A stretch of 64,000 bases of DNA from Bacilli bacterium (GTDB lineage: Bacteria; Bacillota_I; Bacilli_A; RF39; UBA660): positions 1-64,000 of the forward strand of contig JAFRAK010000041.1 in assembly GCA_017405445.1 (NCBI GenBank). Reading direction: 5' to 3'. The position numbers were made by a program, and so were the translations under genes. The notes under the pieces are model-generated. The model was not told where the DNA came from and did no database searches. It worked only from the letters and a program-made list of their open reading frames with translations. Below are positions 33,194-41,006 of the stretch, in pieces; position 1 is the first letter of the stretch, and each line of letters begins with the position of its first letter.

Positions 33194-33679
33194 TTAGAAT
33201 GGTAATTCATCATCACTTATTTGAATACTTGATCCAAAATCTTCAAATGGATTACTATCAATGTCTGTTCCTTTTGGTTCTGGAGTATCTCCAAAATCAT
33301 AAGGAGTTGGGTCACTCTTTGTTTCTTTCGAAGAACTAGAATTATTTGAGTTAGTTGAAGAACCTTTTGATCCCATAAATTCAACATTATCAGCAACTAC
33401 TTCAGTTACATATCTCTTTTGACCATTTTGATCATCATAACTTCTTGTTTGAATTCTACCATCGATTGCTACTTGACTTCCTTGTGAAAGATAGTTTTTA
33501 ACATTCTCTGCTTGTTTTCTCCAAACTACAATATTAATAAAATCTGCTTCTCTTTCTCCTTGTTGATTAGAAAAGTTTCTATTAACAGCAACAGTAAATG
33601 TTGCAACTGCAGTATTGTTTCCTGTATATCTAAGTTCAGGATCTCTAGTTAATCTTCCAATTAAAAAAACTTTATTCAT
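33194..33679 (-). CDS. ssb: Single-stranded DNA-binding protein
   Basis: A 161-residue SSB. OB-fold domain (1-108: MNKVFLIGRLTRDPELRYT, FINIVVWRKQAENV, GSQVAIDGRIQTRSYDD), Ser/Asn-rich linker and the acidic C-terminal tip DDELPF that recruits replication and repair partners. Embedded between rpsF and rpsR, an arrangement conserved across Bacilli. GAGGTAAG precedes the ATG. Confidence 0.97.
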   Translation of the reverse strand: MNKVFLIGRLTRDPELRYTGNNTAVATFTVAVNRNFSNQQGEREADFINIVVWRKQAENVKNYLSQGSQVAIDGRIQTRSYDDQNGQKRYVTEVVADNVEFMGSKGSSTNSNNSSSSKETKSDPTPYDFGDTPEPKGTDIDSNPFEDFGSSIQISDDELPF

Positions 33680-33699
33680 AATTCTTACCTCTCATTCAA

Positions 33700-33987
33700 T
33701 TAGTCTTCTACTTTTACAACAATATGACGTAATAAATTTTCATTAATTCTAGCTACACGTTTAAATTCTTCTTCTGCAGAAGCTGGTGCTTCTACTACAA
33801 ATAGATAATAATATCCTGTTGTGAATTTTCTAATTTCGTATGCTAATTCTCTTTGACCAATAGACTTTTCTTCTAAAACTTTAGCTTTAGAGTCTGTTAG
33901 TACCTTTTTCATAGATTCTGCAGTTTTTCTAATTTCTGCTTCCTCCATATCTGGTCTAACAACGAACATAATTTCATATTTATTCAT
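33700..33987 (-). CDS. rpsF: Ribosomal protein S6
   Basis: A 95-residue S6. MNKYEIMFVVRPDMEEAEI, VLEEKSIGQRELAYEIRKFTTGYYYLF and RVARINENLLRHIVVKVED are typical. Start at the ATG 7 bases after GGAGG; the frame is open upstream through the leader but that region is a structured untranslated leader. First gene of rpsF-ssb-rpsR, under a consensus promoter and a leader resembling the S6:S18 autoregulatory element. Confidence 0.97.
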   Translation of the reverse strand: MNKYEIMFVVRPDMEEAEIRKTAESMKKVLTDSKAKVLEEKSIGQRELAYEIRKFTTGYYYLFVVEAPASAEEEFKRVARINENLLRHIVVKVED

Positions 33988-34010
33988 GTTTTTACACCTC
34001 CTTTTGGACT

Positions 34011-34051
34011 CACGGCTATTCCAAAAATAGCAAGGAGTATTCAAAATACTC
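34011..34051 (-). ncRNA. rpsF leader, S6:S18-binding type
   Basis: On the minus strand the transcript begins with hairpin GAGTATT/AATACTC (34051-34035), then GCTATT-TTTGG-AATAGC followed at once by CCGTGAG (34031-34011 and onward). A hairpin next to a CCG trinucleotide just upstream of rpsF is the known feature of the bacterial S6:S18 leader, by which the S6-S18 dimer represses its operon. Match judged by eye. Confidence 0.7.
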
Positions 34052-34057
34052 GAAGGT

Positions 34058-34086
34058 ATTATAACAAAAAAACCTATTGAATGCAA
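34058..34086 (-). promoter_or_regulatory. Sigma-A promoter of rpsF-ssb-rpsR
   Basis: TTGCAT (34086-34081), 17-base spacer, TATAAT (34063-34058) on the minus strand. The -35 box lies in the loop and 3' arm of the terminator of the preceding gene. Confidence 0.75.
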
Positions 34087-34090
34087 TAGG
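34066..34090 (-). terminator. Intrinsic terminator of the copy-2 lectin-like gene, overlapping the rpsF promoter
   Basis: Stem CCTATTG/CAATAGG with a 4-base loop, then seven T on the minus strand. Confidence 0.8.
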
Positions 34091-34114
34091 CTTCAAAACG
34101 TTTTATTGAGTTTT

Positions 34115-35485
34115 TTATGCAATTCGGAAAGCTGGGGAGACCCCATAAGTAAGTTTAGCATTACGATTAGGGTAATTACCAGTATTGCTCACGGTGTCGA
34201 AACTGGTCGAATCGTGAGAACGGGCCGAGCGCAGCCACCAAACAGCATTTGTTCTATTTTGTTGTTTAATGGCTGATGCGTAACTTGATGTTGTAACATT
34301 TAAGTTTTCATAATAATCTAATTGTCTCGTATTGTTATATGCTTTATCATAGTAATCTATTCCACTTGTTGTATTTCCATCTACATCTTCCCACACTTCA
34401 TGGGTTGATAGTAAATAAATTTTATCTGTTGTCGTAAAGTTTGAACTATCTTTAGAAGCATATCCAGATACTACAGTTGTATCAATAATAGAGTTCCTTA
34501 ATCCTTCAGGTAAAGCATTAAATATTCCTCCTGAAGTATAGTCTATTTCTTCAGTTTGCCCTTCTAAGTATTTTCCACTATTTAGATAGGCTCTCATATC
34601 AGAGTATTCCCATCCTCCATTATTTCCATCTCCAACACTATTTCCATTATTGTCACATTTATTCATTCTATGTGTTGTGATGATATCAGCAAACTCTATG
34701 ACAAAGCCACATGCTGTTTGTGAGAATCCTGTTGTTGAGCATTCCGCAGGCTTAGATAAATTAGCAATTCTCACAGGATGTATTCCTAGTGTTCCTAAAT
34801 CTATATTTCTCGTTGTTCCAGCTGCTAACGCTTCTTGTAGTTTAGATGTTCTTCCTCCCCTATAGGAATCGATAATATCTTCCCAGGAATCTGTTGCAAA
34901 ATCTGCTGTTACTCTTACAGGAACAGAACTACTATCTGCTTGTATATATTGAGGAGTTAATGATGTAGAAATTGTTGTTGCAAGAGGTAATTCTTCTATA
35001 TCTGATTTAAATTCTAATCGAACTTTATAAGTTTCTGTAGAGCCTGCATCTAATTTATGATTTTCTACTATTTCTATTCCATCAATATAGGTTACTCTAT
35101 AATCTAAAAAGTCTGGAAGATTCTCTACAGCTGTTTCATTTACAATTAATGTCTTATTTAATTCTCCTATCATCCCATCAATAGTACCAGCATTCACAAT
35201 ATCAATAGTAAATTCATAGAAGTCTCCTGGAAGAGATAATGTTATTTCAAAATCAACCTTACAATTATTTTCTGGATCTATTGTTGCAGGAGAATCTCCT
35301 GTACCAATAGGAACACTATTTTCATTTATTTGGATATTATTAAAATGAATATCCCAAGTATTACTTTTTATCTTTGCTGTTCCATTGATTTGCAGATTGG
35401 CTTGTAAAATGGCGTAGACTACTCCTATGAGAAGTAAACTAAATAGAATAAAATAAGTTGTAACTTGTTTATTATTTCTTCTCAT
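34115..35485 (-). CDS. Secreted protein with SipW/TasA-like N-terminus and C-terminal C-type-lectin-like variable domain, copy 2
   Basis: A 456-residue exported protein, paralogue of the 12601-13920 gene. Signal-anchor TTYFILFSLLLIGVVYAIL (9-27); camelysin/TasA-like beta domain (28-190) almost the same as copy 1. From about 205 a DUF6273-type domain: CGFVIEFADIITTH, NGGWEYSDMRAYLNSG, KIYLLSTHEVW, NNTRQLDYY, then VWWLRSAR, an Asn/Ser/Thr-rich stretch and GVSPAFRIA at the very end. DUF6273-like folds are C-type-lectin related, the fold used by retroelement-diversified proteins. The last 40 codons differ sharply in composition from the rest (CTG, CGC, TCG, GCC, ACC, GTG). GGAGAG precedes the ATG. 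Own terminator. Located beside rpsF, where Bacilli have no such gene, so it is an insertion. Confidence 0.82.
   Translation of the reverse strand: MRRNNKQVTTYFILFSLLLIGVVYAILQANLQINGTAKIKSNTWDIHFNNIQINENSVPIGTGDSPATIDPENNCKVDFEITLSLPGDFYEFTIDIVNAGTIDGMIGELNKTLIVNETAVENLPDFLDYRVTYIDGIEIVENHKLDAGSTETYKVRLEFKSDIEELPLATTISTSLTPQYIQADSSSVPVRVTADFATDSWEDIIDSYRGGRTSKLQEALAAGTTRNIDLGTLGIHPVRIANLSKPAECSTTGFSQTACGFVIEFADIITTHRMNKCDNNGNSVGDGNNGGWEYSDMRAYLNSGKYLEGQTEEIDYTSGGIFNALPEGLRNSIIDTTVVSGYASKDSSNFTTTDKIYLLSTHEVWEDVDGNTTSGIDYYDKAYNNTRQLDYYENLNVTTSSYASAIKQQNRTNAVWWLRSARSHDSTSFDTVSNTGNYPNRNAKLTYGVSPAFRIA
34118..34240 (-). other. Candidate DGR variable region (VR), copy 2
   Basis: Codes for Trp-Trp-Leu-Arg-Ser-Ala to the final Ile-Ala. 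My hand count gives 55 G+C in 108 bases (34133-34240), about 51%, in a window near 29%. The positions that differ from copy 1 are almost all NNC or NNT codons, as expected if AAY codons in a template had been adenine-mutagenised. It ends next to a GGGG-AGA-CCCC hairpin. No reverse transcriptase or template copy is in the window, so this remains a prediction. Confidence 0.55.
34133..34145. repeat. GC hairpin TGGGG-AGA-CCCCA at the end of the candidate VR
   Basis: Perfect 5-bp inverted repeat with a 3-base loop, 16 bases before the stop codon of copy 2 and absent from copy 1. Hairpins near the 3' end of the VR are required for retrohoming in the Bordetella phage DGR. Confidence 0.6.
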
Positions 35486-35523
35486 AACTATACTCTCCTA
35501 GTATAATCATACCATACAATAAT

Positions 35524-35553
35524 AAAAAAATAGAAATGAATTTCATTTCTATT
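35524..35553 (-). terminator. Intrinsic terminator overlapping the pgeF-like stop
   Basis: Stem AATAGAAATG/CATTTCTATT, 5-base loop, then six to seven T on the minus strand. Confidence 0.85.
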
Positions 35554-36322
35554 TATAGTAAAATCCAACTATATTTTGTCCTTTTTTTGTAATATCTCCT
35601 TTTACTGCTTTATAGTGTGAAGCATATCCTTTTTCTGTTGCGGTGTCTATTGGACTAATTTTGATTTCAGCTAATGGAAAATCCTCTAATTCTTTTAAGA
35701 TTGCTGTTGACATATCGATTTGATATTTTCCTTCTACTTCTGTAATAGAGTCTTTCCAAATCTCTTTATTATCTAACTTGTTTGGATAAGTATCATAGAG
35801 ATAATTTTCTTTATGAATATGACTACCTATATATAGATAAATATTTTGTGGATTACAATTATATTTTTCTATCATCTTTTTAATAAAAGCTCTCGGTAAT
35901 CCTCTATTAATATGATAGATTCCACAATGAACAATTCCAGAGATTCCTTTTTCTCTGTCTTCTGCAATTAAAACTGGACAGTCTGCCATTCTATGACATA
36001 ATACTATTCCTGGATAATTCTTAGTAATGAATAACATATCAGCTTTAATTACTTTTTGAAAATAGTCTTCTCCTTGTAGATATGATTCATCAATCAAAAC
36101 ATCTTTATCATCATGGTAAGAGTCATTATCTTCCATTTTTTGTGTTACTTGGAACATTTTTAGTCCTGAAAAGTTGTATTTTCTTCCAAGTTTTATTCTA
36201 TCTTTTTTGATACTATTTTCAATATCTTCTTCCGAAAAATTTTCTGGATAAAACTTTTTTCCTCTTGAGAAGCATCCATCTAATTGGTTTCCTTCAAATA
36301 TTACAATCTTACTTTCTTTCAT
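35549..36322 (-). CDS. PgeF/YfiH (laccase-domain)-family protein, divergent
   Basis: A 257-residue protein of the DUF152/PgeF family, whose studied members are peptidoglycan-editing or purine-active enzymes with a Zn site of two His and one Cys. The Cys motif (HRMADCPVLIAEDREKGIS, canonical TADCxPV) and second His (GIVHCGIYHINRG, canonical AVHAGWRG) are recognisable, but the first His, usually in QVHG, is Thr here (MFQVTQK), and the AGWRG signature is altered. It may have changed activity. Its ATG overlaps the ychF stop (TAATG); no good ribosome site, so translation is probably coupled to ychF. Confidence 0.72.
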   Translation of the reverse strand: MKESKIVIFEGNQLDGCFSRGKKFYPENFSEEDIENSIKKDRIKLGRKYNFSGLKMFQVTQKMEDNDSYHDDKDVLIDESYLQGEDYFQKVIKADMLFITKNYPGIVLCHRMADCPVLIAEDREKGISGIVHCGIYHINRGLPRAFIKKMIEKYNCNPQNIYLYIGSHIHKENYLYDTYPNKLDNKEIWKDSITEVEGKYQIDMSTAILKELEDFPLAEIKISPIDTATEKGYASHYKAVKGDITKKGQNIVGFYYK

Positions 36323-37422
36323 TATACATTAAACCTAAAATGACAAATATCTCCATCTTGCATTAAATAGTCTTTTCCTTCTAATCTTGCTTTTCCAGCT
36401 TCTTTTACTTTTAATTCAGATCCACATTCTACTAAATCATCATAAGACATTACTTCTGCTCTTATAAATCCTTTTTCAAAATCAGTATGAATGATTCCAG
36501 CGCACTCTTTAGCATTCATTCCTTTTTTAAATGTCCATGCTCTTACTTCATCTTTTCCAACAGTGAAATAAGTCGCTAATCCTAGAATATCATATGTTGC
36601 AGTTATTAACTGATCAAGCCCTGATTCTTCTAATCCTAATGCTTCTAGCATTTCTTGCTTGTCTTCTTGAGATAACTCACTTAAATCTTCTTCTACTTTT
36701 GCGCATAAACTAACTACTTTAGCGTTTTCTTTTAAAGCATATTCTCTTACTTTTGCTACATATTCATTTTCTGGATTGCCAATTTCACTTTCTTTTATAT
36801 TAGCTAGATAAATGATTGGCTTTGCTGTTAAAAAACTATATGTTTTGATTAATTTTTTTTGTTCTTCTGTAAAATCTAATTGTCTTATTGGAATATTTTC
36901 TTCTAGTGCTTTTTTACATTGTTCCAGAGTATCTTTTTCTAATAAATCATTAGAATCTTTTGTTGTTCTTGCTTTTTTTGATACTTTTTCTAATCTATTT
37001 TCTATAACATCTAAGTCTGCTATTGCAAGTTCCAAATTTATTGTTTCAATATCTCTTATTGGATTAATATTTCCTTCTACATGAATTATTTTTCCGTCAT
37101 CAAAACATCTTACTACTTCTACTATTGCATCTACTTCTCTAATATGAGATAAGAATTTATTACCTAAGCCTTCTCCTTTAGATGCTCCTTTTACTAATCC
37201 TGCTATATCTGTAAATTCATATGCAGTTGGGATAAATCTATTTGGATCATACATTTCTTTTAGTACATCCATTCTTTTATCTGGTACAGTTACTACTCCT
37301 ACATTTGGTTCTATTGTTGCGAAGGGATAGTTTTCTGCTAATATTTTTTGATTTGTTATTGCATTAAATAATGTTGATTTCCCTACATTTGGTAAACCAA
37401 CAATCCCTGCTGTTAAACTCAT
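36322..37422 (-). CDS. ychF: Redox-responsive/ribosome-binding GTPase-like ATPase YchF
   Basis: A 366-residue Obg-family ATPase. G1 GLPNVGKSTLFNAI (about 7-20), G3 DIAGLVKGASKGEGLGNKFL (about 70), ATP-preferring NxxE-type motif in place of NKxD (LANIKESE), and C-terminal TGS domain (HTDFEKGFIRAEVMSYDDL, QDGDICHFRFNV). Binds ribosomes; exact role unsettled. Start at the ATG 7 bases after AGAGGTG. The ychF-rpsF linkage is ancestral in Bacilli; here pgeF-like and the lectin-like gene intervene. Confidence 0.96.
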   Translation of the reverse strand: MSLTAGIVGLPNVGKSTLFNAITNQKILAENYPFATIEPNVGVVTVPDKRMDVLKEMYDPNRFIPTAYEFTDIAGLVKGASKGEGLGNKFLSHIREVDAIVEVVRCFDDGKIIHVEGNINPIRDIETINLELAIADLDVIENRLEKVSKKARTTKDSNDLLEKDTLEQCKKALEENIPIRQLDFTEEQKKLIKTYSFLTAKPIIYLANIKESEIGNPENEYVAKVREYALKENAKVVSLCAKVEEDLSELSQEDKQEMLEALGLEESGLDQLITATYDILGLATYFTVGKDEVRAWTFKKGMNAKECAGIIHTDFEKGFIRAEVMSYDDLVECGSELKVKEAGKARLEGKDYLMQDGDICHFRFNV

Positions 37423-37471
37423 AAACTTCACCTCTTTTATTTATCGTCCTTATTATATCATTTTTTTAAAG

Positions 37472-37494
37472 AAAAAAACACATAAATATGTGTT
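37472..37494 (-). terminator. Intrinsic terminator after the abgT-like gene
   Basis: Stem AACACATA/TATGTGTT, short loop, then seven T on the minus strand; overlaps the stop codon. Confidence 0.75.
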
Positions 37495-39089
37495 TAAATC
37501 GTAGGAATTACATTAGGTCCTGTTGGTATTCCAATTACGTACCATACTACTACAATTAAAATCCATGTAATAGACATAATAATAAAGTATGGGAATATTA
37601 ATTTTAAAGAATCTCTTATATTATAAGGTTTATTCTTATTCAAATTATACATATTTAAATATCCAATATAGATTACAAATGATGCTAATAAAGGAGTATA
37701 TCCTTTTGTCATAGAATCTCCAACTCTTAATATAATTTGTGAGAATTGCGGAGATACATTGGATTGCATTAATAATGGTACAACAACAGGAGAGAAGATT
37801 AACCATTTACTTGCTGTTGAAGTTAGGAATAAGTTCGAAATGGCTATAAAAACTAAACATATTATAATTAATGGAATTCCACTAAAATGTATTTTTTCAA
37901 TTGCCGTTGCTAACCAAGCAGTTATTACAAAGCCAATATTACTTTTTCTAAATACAGCAATAAACTGAGACGCAACAAACATTAATATAATAATACTACC
38001 TAAGTTATTAAATCTTTTCCCTGCATTTTCAATAATATCTTTATCATTTTTTATCGATTTACTACCAATACCATAAGCTATTCCTGTAAGTGCAAAGAAT
38101 AGAGCTACTAGATAAGTAAATCCATCTTGGAAAAATGCATTTTCTCCAAACAACTGATTAACATATGCTTTTTCTTTCATATCAAGTAACATTCCTGATA
38201 ATGGTAATTTTGGGATTAGTGAATATATCGTTAAAACTAAAATTATTAATCCGACTATTAATGCATTTTGTAATCCTTTTTTCTCATATTTTTCTTGTTC
38301 TATTTGTTTTTGTTCTTCTTCTTCCATATCAAATGAATGATATTTTTCTGTTTGAGATGATTCGTCATCCTTTTTATATTTTCCTATTTTTGGGGCTATA
38401 ATCTTTTCAATTATTAATGTTCCAACAATAGAAATAATTATTGATGTTACTACAATAAAATATAGATTTGATGTTAAAGATACATGGAATGTTTCATCTA
38501 TTAAATGAGATGCTTGTCTGGTATATTCAATAATTGATATTTCTGTTGTACCAACAAAGATAGATACTCCATATCCAAATGATACTCCACAGAATGCTGT
38601 TACTATTCCCAATATAGGATTTCTATTATTCATAAAGAATATTAATGCTGCTAATGGAATTAAAATAGCATATCCTACTTCATTAATTAACGAAGAGATT
38701 GTTCCAACTAATATAATTAAGAAAGTTATAATGAAACCTGGTACTTTACTCAAATGTTTTCTTGTTAACATTTCAATAAAACCAGTAGACTCTGCTATTG
38801 TCAATCCAATTAAAGATACTAAAAATGTACCCAAAGGTCCAAAACTTAAGAAGTTTTTCATTGCATTACTGATCATGAATTTAAATCCATCGAATGAAAA
38901 CATATTTTCCACTGTTACTAATACTGGTTCTAATTCATTTTTATTCTTATTAATAATATTATATGTTGCTTGTGTTTCAAATAATGATAGTATTCCACTT
39001 AAAATCACTACGAAAAATAGCAATAGAATAAACATTGTAATGGGATGAATATAAAACTTTTTTAATTTTAATTTTCTTGGTTCTTTCAT
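37494..39089 (-). CDS. AbgT-family transporter
   Basis: A 531-residue membrane protein with about a dozen hydrophobic segments. Matches the AbgT family (p-aminobenzoyl-glutamate transport or, in other members, sulfonamide export): FGPLGTFLVSLIGLTIAESTGF near 85, ISSLINEVGYAILIPLAALIF, the Ser/Thr-rich re-entrant LFLTSTASKWLIFSPVVVPLL near 430, and VGDSMTKGYTPLLASFVIY near 465. A cytoplasmic acidic loop (about 240-265) is unusual in length. The substrate in this organism is unknown; it may serve folate-precursor salvage. GGAAGG precedes the ATG. Genes downstream of it on this strand have their own starts after a terminator. Confidence 0.88.
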   Translation of the reverse strand: MKEPRKLKLKKFYIHPITMFILLLFFVVILSGILSLFETQATYNIINKNKNELEPVLVTVENMFSFDGFKFMISNAMKNFLSFGPLGTFLVSLIGLTIAESTGFIEMLTRKHLSKVPGFIITFLIILVGTISSLINEVGYAILIPLAALIFFMNNRNPILGIVTAFCGVSFGYGVSIFVGTTEISIIEYTRQASHLIDETFHVSLTSNLYFIVVTSIIISIVGTLIIEKIIAPKIGKYKKDDESSQTEKYHSFDMEEEEQKQIEQEKYEKKGLQNALIVGLIILVLTIYSLIPKLPLSGMLLDMKEKAYVNQLFGENAFFQDGFTYLVALFFALTGIAYGIGSKSIKNDKDIIENAGKRFNNLGSIIILMFVASQFIAVFRKSNIGFVITAWLATAIEKIHFSGIPLIIICLVFIAISNLFLTSTASKWLIFSPVVVPLLMQSNVSPQFSQIILRVGDSMTKGYTPLLASFVIYIGYLNMYNLNKNKPYNIRDSLKLIFPYFIIMSITWILIVVVWYVIGIPTGPNVIPTI

Positions 39090-39099
39090 ATTTTCCTTC

Positions 39100-39294
39100 C
39101 TATTCTTCCTCTTCTATTATTTTCTTTAATTTTTTATTAAACTCTATTCTTGGGATTAGTACAGTTCTACCACAGTTGATACATTTTATTTTAATATCTG
39201 CTCCTACTCTTACAATTTCCCATTCATTTGTTCCACAAGGATGTTGTTTTTTCATCACTACTTTTGTTCCTAATCCATATTCTTTATTTTCCAT
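39100..39294 (-). CDS. DUF951 (YyzM-like) zinc-ribbon protein
   Basis: A 64-residue protein of the DUF951 family: GLGTKVVMKKQHPCGTNEWEIVRVGADIKIKC and CINCGRTVLIPRIEF, giving Cys at HPCG and CINCGR positions for metal. Function unknown; always near the parAB-ychF region in Bacilli. The start is the ATG after GAGGTG inside the end of the mscS gene (about 11-base overlap). Confidence 0.88.
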   Translation of the reverse strand: MENKEYGLGTKVVMKKQHPCGTNEWEIVRVGADIKIKCINCGRTVLIPRIEFNKKLKKIIEEEE

Positions 39295-40096
39295 TGTGCA
39301 CCTCAATCTGAGTATAGGGAATTTTAATATTGTTTTTATCAAATTCTTTTTTTATTTCTCTTCTTAAAAATCTTTCTACAGCAAATTGTTTTGTTGGTTC
39401 TACTTCAACAACTACTCGATAAATTACAGAAGAGTCTCCTAAATCATTAACTCCCCATACTTCTGGTTCTTTTTTTGCATAAGGAATGTTTCCTTCTAAT
39501 CGCTTAAATAATGATTCAAATGTTTTATCAATATTATCTTCATTATTTTCATAAGCTATGCCGACATCAACTACTGCTAGAGAATTATTATTACTATAAT
39601 TAATAACACTACTCATTAAATGATTTGAAATAATTTTAGTAGCTCCTTTAAAATTACGTATTCTTGTTGTCCTTAAACCAATAAAAACAACTTCTCCCAT
39701 AAATCCTTCTACTTCAATTGTATCTCCTATTTCATATTCTCCTTCAATAATAATAGCTACTCCAGCTATAATGTCTTTTGCTAAATCTTGAAAAGCAAGA
39801 CCTAGGATTGCTGTTCCTATTCCTAAGCCTGTTAAGACAGATTTTACATTGACTCCTAATTGAGATAAAATTGCTAATATTACAAAGATTACAATAGTAT
39901 ATTTAATAATATTATTGATCAACGTATGGATTGTTTTAATTCTCTGTAATTGTGATGCTTTTAATCTATTTGTTAATAGACTTTTATTAATTGCCTTTTG
40001 AATGATTTTATAGATGATTAATCCAACTAAAATATACAAAATTGGAAGTATTATTTTAAGAAGATCAAATGATGTATCTCCTAATTTTATTATCAT
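39284..40096 (-). CDS. Small-conductance mechanosensitive channel (MscS family)
   Basis: A 270-residue MscS-type channel. Three transmembrane helices (about 12-30, 60-80, 85-105), pore helix with GLGIGTAILGLAFQDLAKDI (about 90-110), beta domain GDTIEVEGFMGEVVFIGLRTTRIRN (about 125-150) and C-terminal alpha/beta part (YAKKEPEVWGVNDLGDSSVI). Opens on hypoosmotic stress. It lies next to spo0J, corresponding in place to yyaD/yyaE-type membrane genes of B. subtilis. Overlaps the DUF951 gene. Confidence 0.92.
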   Translation of the reverse strand: MIIKLGDTSFDLLKIILPILYILVGLIIYKIIQKAINKSLLTNRLKASQLQRIKTIHTLINNIIKYTIVIFVILAILSQLGVNVKSVLTGLGIGTAILGLAFQDLAKDIIAGVAIIIEGEYEIGDTIEVEGFMGEVVFIGLRTTRIRNFKGATKIISNHLMSSVINYSNNNSLAVVDVGIAYENNEDNIDKTFESLFKRLEGNIPYAKKEPEVWGVNDLGDSSVIYRVVVEVEPTKQFAVERFLRREIKKEFDKNNIKIPYTQIEVHNGK

Positions 40097-40097
40097 A

Positions 40098-41006
40098 CTA
40101 TCTACCTACTTCTATATTTAATATTTCTAAAATTCTATTTAAATCACTATCATTTACAAAGCTTATTTCCATTTTATTCTTTTTAATTGTTACTTTTGTT
40201 CCTAATTTTTCACTAATTTCATCTTGTAGATATGAATATTCATTATTCATCTTTTTTTGTTTTTGTGGATTTGTTTTTTGAATATTTGGTTCTTTTGTTA
40301 AAACTTCTAATGCTCTTACACTTAATCCTTCATCAATTACTTTTTGTTCTAATTCTTTTTGTTGATTTTCATCTTCTAATTTACTTAATACTCTAGCATG
40401 TGCCATAGAAATCTTTTTCTCATTAATATCAGATTGAATATTTTCTGGTAATGTTAATAATCCTAACATATTTGTGATATGACTTCTGCTTTTTCCTAAC
40501 CTCTTTGCTAGTTCTTCTTGAGTAAGAATTAAAGTATCTTGCAATTTTTTATAGGCTTCTGCTTCTTCAATAGCTGTTAAGTTTTCTCTTTGCAAGTTTT
40601 CAAGTAATGCTATTTCCATCATTTGAGTATCATTAAATTCTCTAACAATTGCTGGTACTTCTTCTAAACCTGCTATTTTAGAAGCTTTTACTCTTCTTTC
40701 TCCTGCTATAATTTCATATCCTTTAATGGATTTTTTTACAATAATTGGTTGAAAAACGCCATGCTCTTTTATTGATTCAGCTAACTCATTTAGTGCTGCT
40801 TCATCAAATACTTTTCTTGGTTGATATGGATTTGGCCTTAAATCACTAATTTTTATGTGAATAATTTCATCATTTTTTGTTTCATCCATTATTTGATCTT
40901 CTACTGTTGTATAGGTAAGTATTTCACTATTAAATAATTCTTCAAGTCCTTTTCCTAATGCTTTTCTTTTTGGAATTCCTGATTCATTAGTTTCCATTTC
41001 TTTCAA
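40098..41006 (-). CDS. spo0J: Chromosome-partitioning protein ParB/Spo0J
   Basis: A 302-residue ParB CTPase that loads SMC at parS. KALGKGLEELF near the N-terminus is the ParA-interaction patch; CTP-binding motif IIAGERRVKAS (about 110-120), NLQRENLTAIEEAEAYKKL, and the helix-turn-helix TQEELAKRLGKSRSHITNMLGL (about 165-185) are intact; the C-terminal dimerisation domain ends LNIEVGR. The start is likely a TTG 5 bases after AAGGA; an ATG three codons in is the alternative. Overlaps soj. Three perfect parS sites for it lie at 59096-59272. Confidence 0.96.
   Translation of the reverse strand: MKEMETNESGIPKRKALGKGLEELFNSEILTYTTVEDQIMDETKNDEIIHIKISDLRPNPYQPRKVFDEAALNELAESIKEHGVFQPIIVKKSIKGYEIIAGERRVKASKIAGLEEVPAIVREFNDTQMMEIALLENLQRENLTAIEEAEAYKKLQDTLILTQEELAKRLGKSRSHITNMLGLLTLPENIQSDINEKKISMAHARVLSKLEDENQQKELEQKVIDEGLSVRALEVLTKEPNIQKTNPQKQKKMNNEYSYLQDEISEKLGTKVTIKKNKMEISFVNDSDLNRILEILNIEVGR

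Noticed and set aside
34115..35485. Reading the Trp-Trp-Leu-Arg-Ser end as an ordinary DUF6273 protein with no diversification
   Set aside because: This remains the main alternative, as such domains are common in gut Firmicutes; not adopted as the lead view because of the abrupt GC and codon shift limited to the last 40 codons and the constant/variable split between the paralogues.
36812..37084. Plus-strand ORF inside ychF
   Set aside because: Antisense shadow of a well-conserved gene, no ribosome site.
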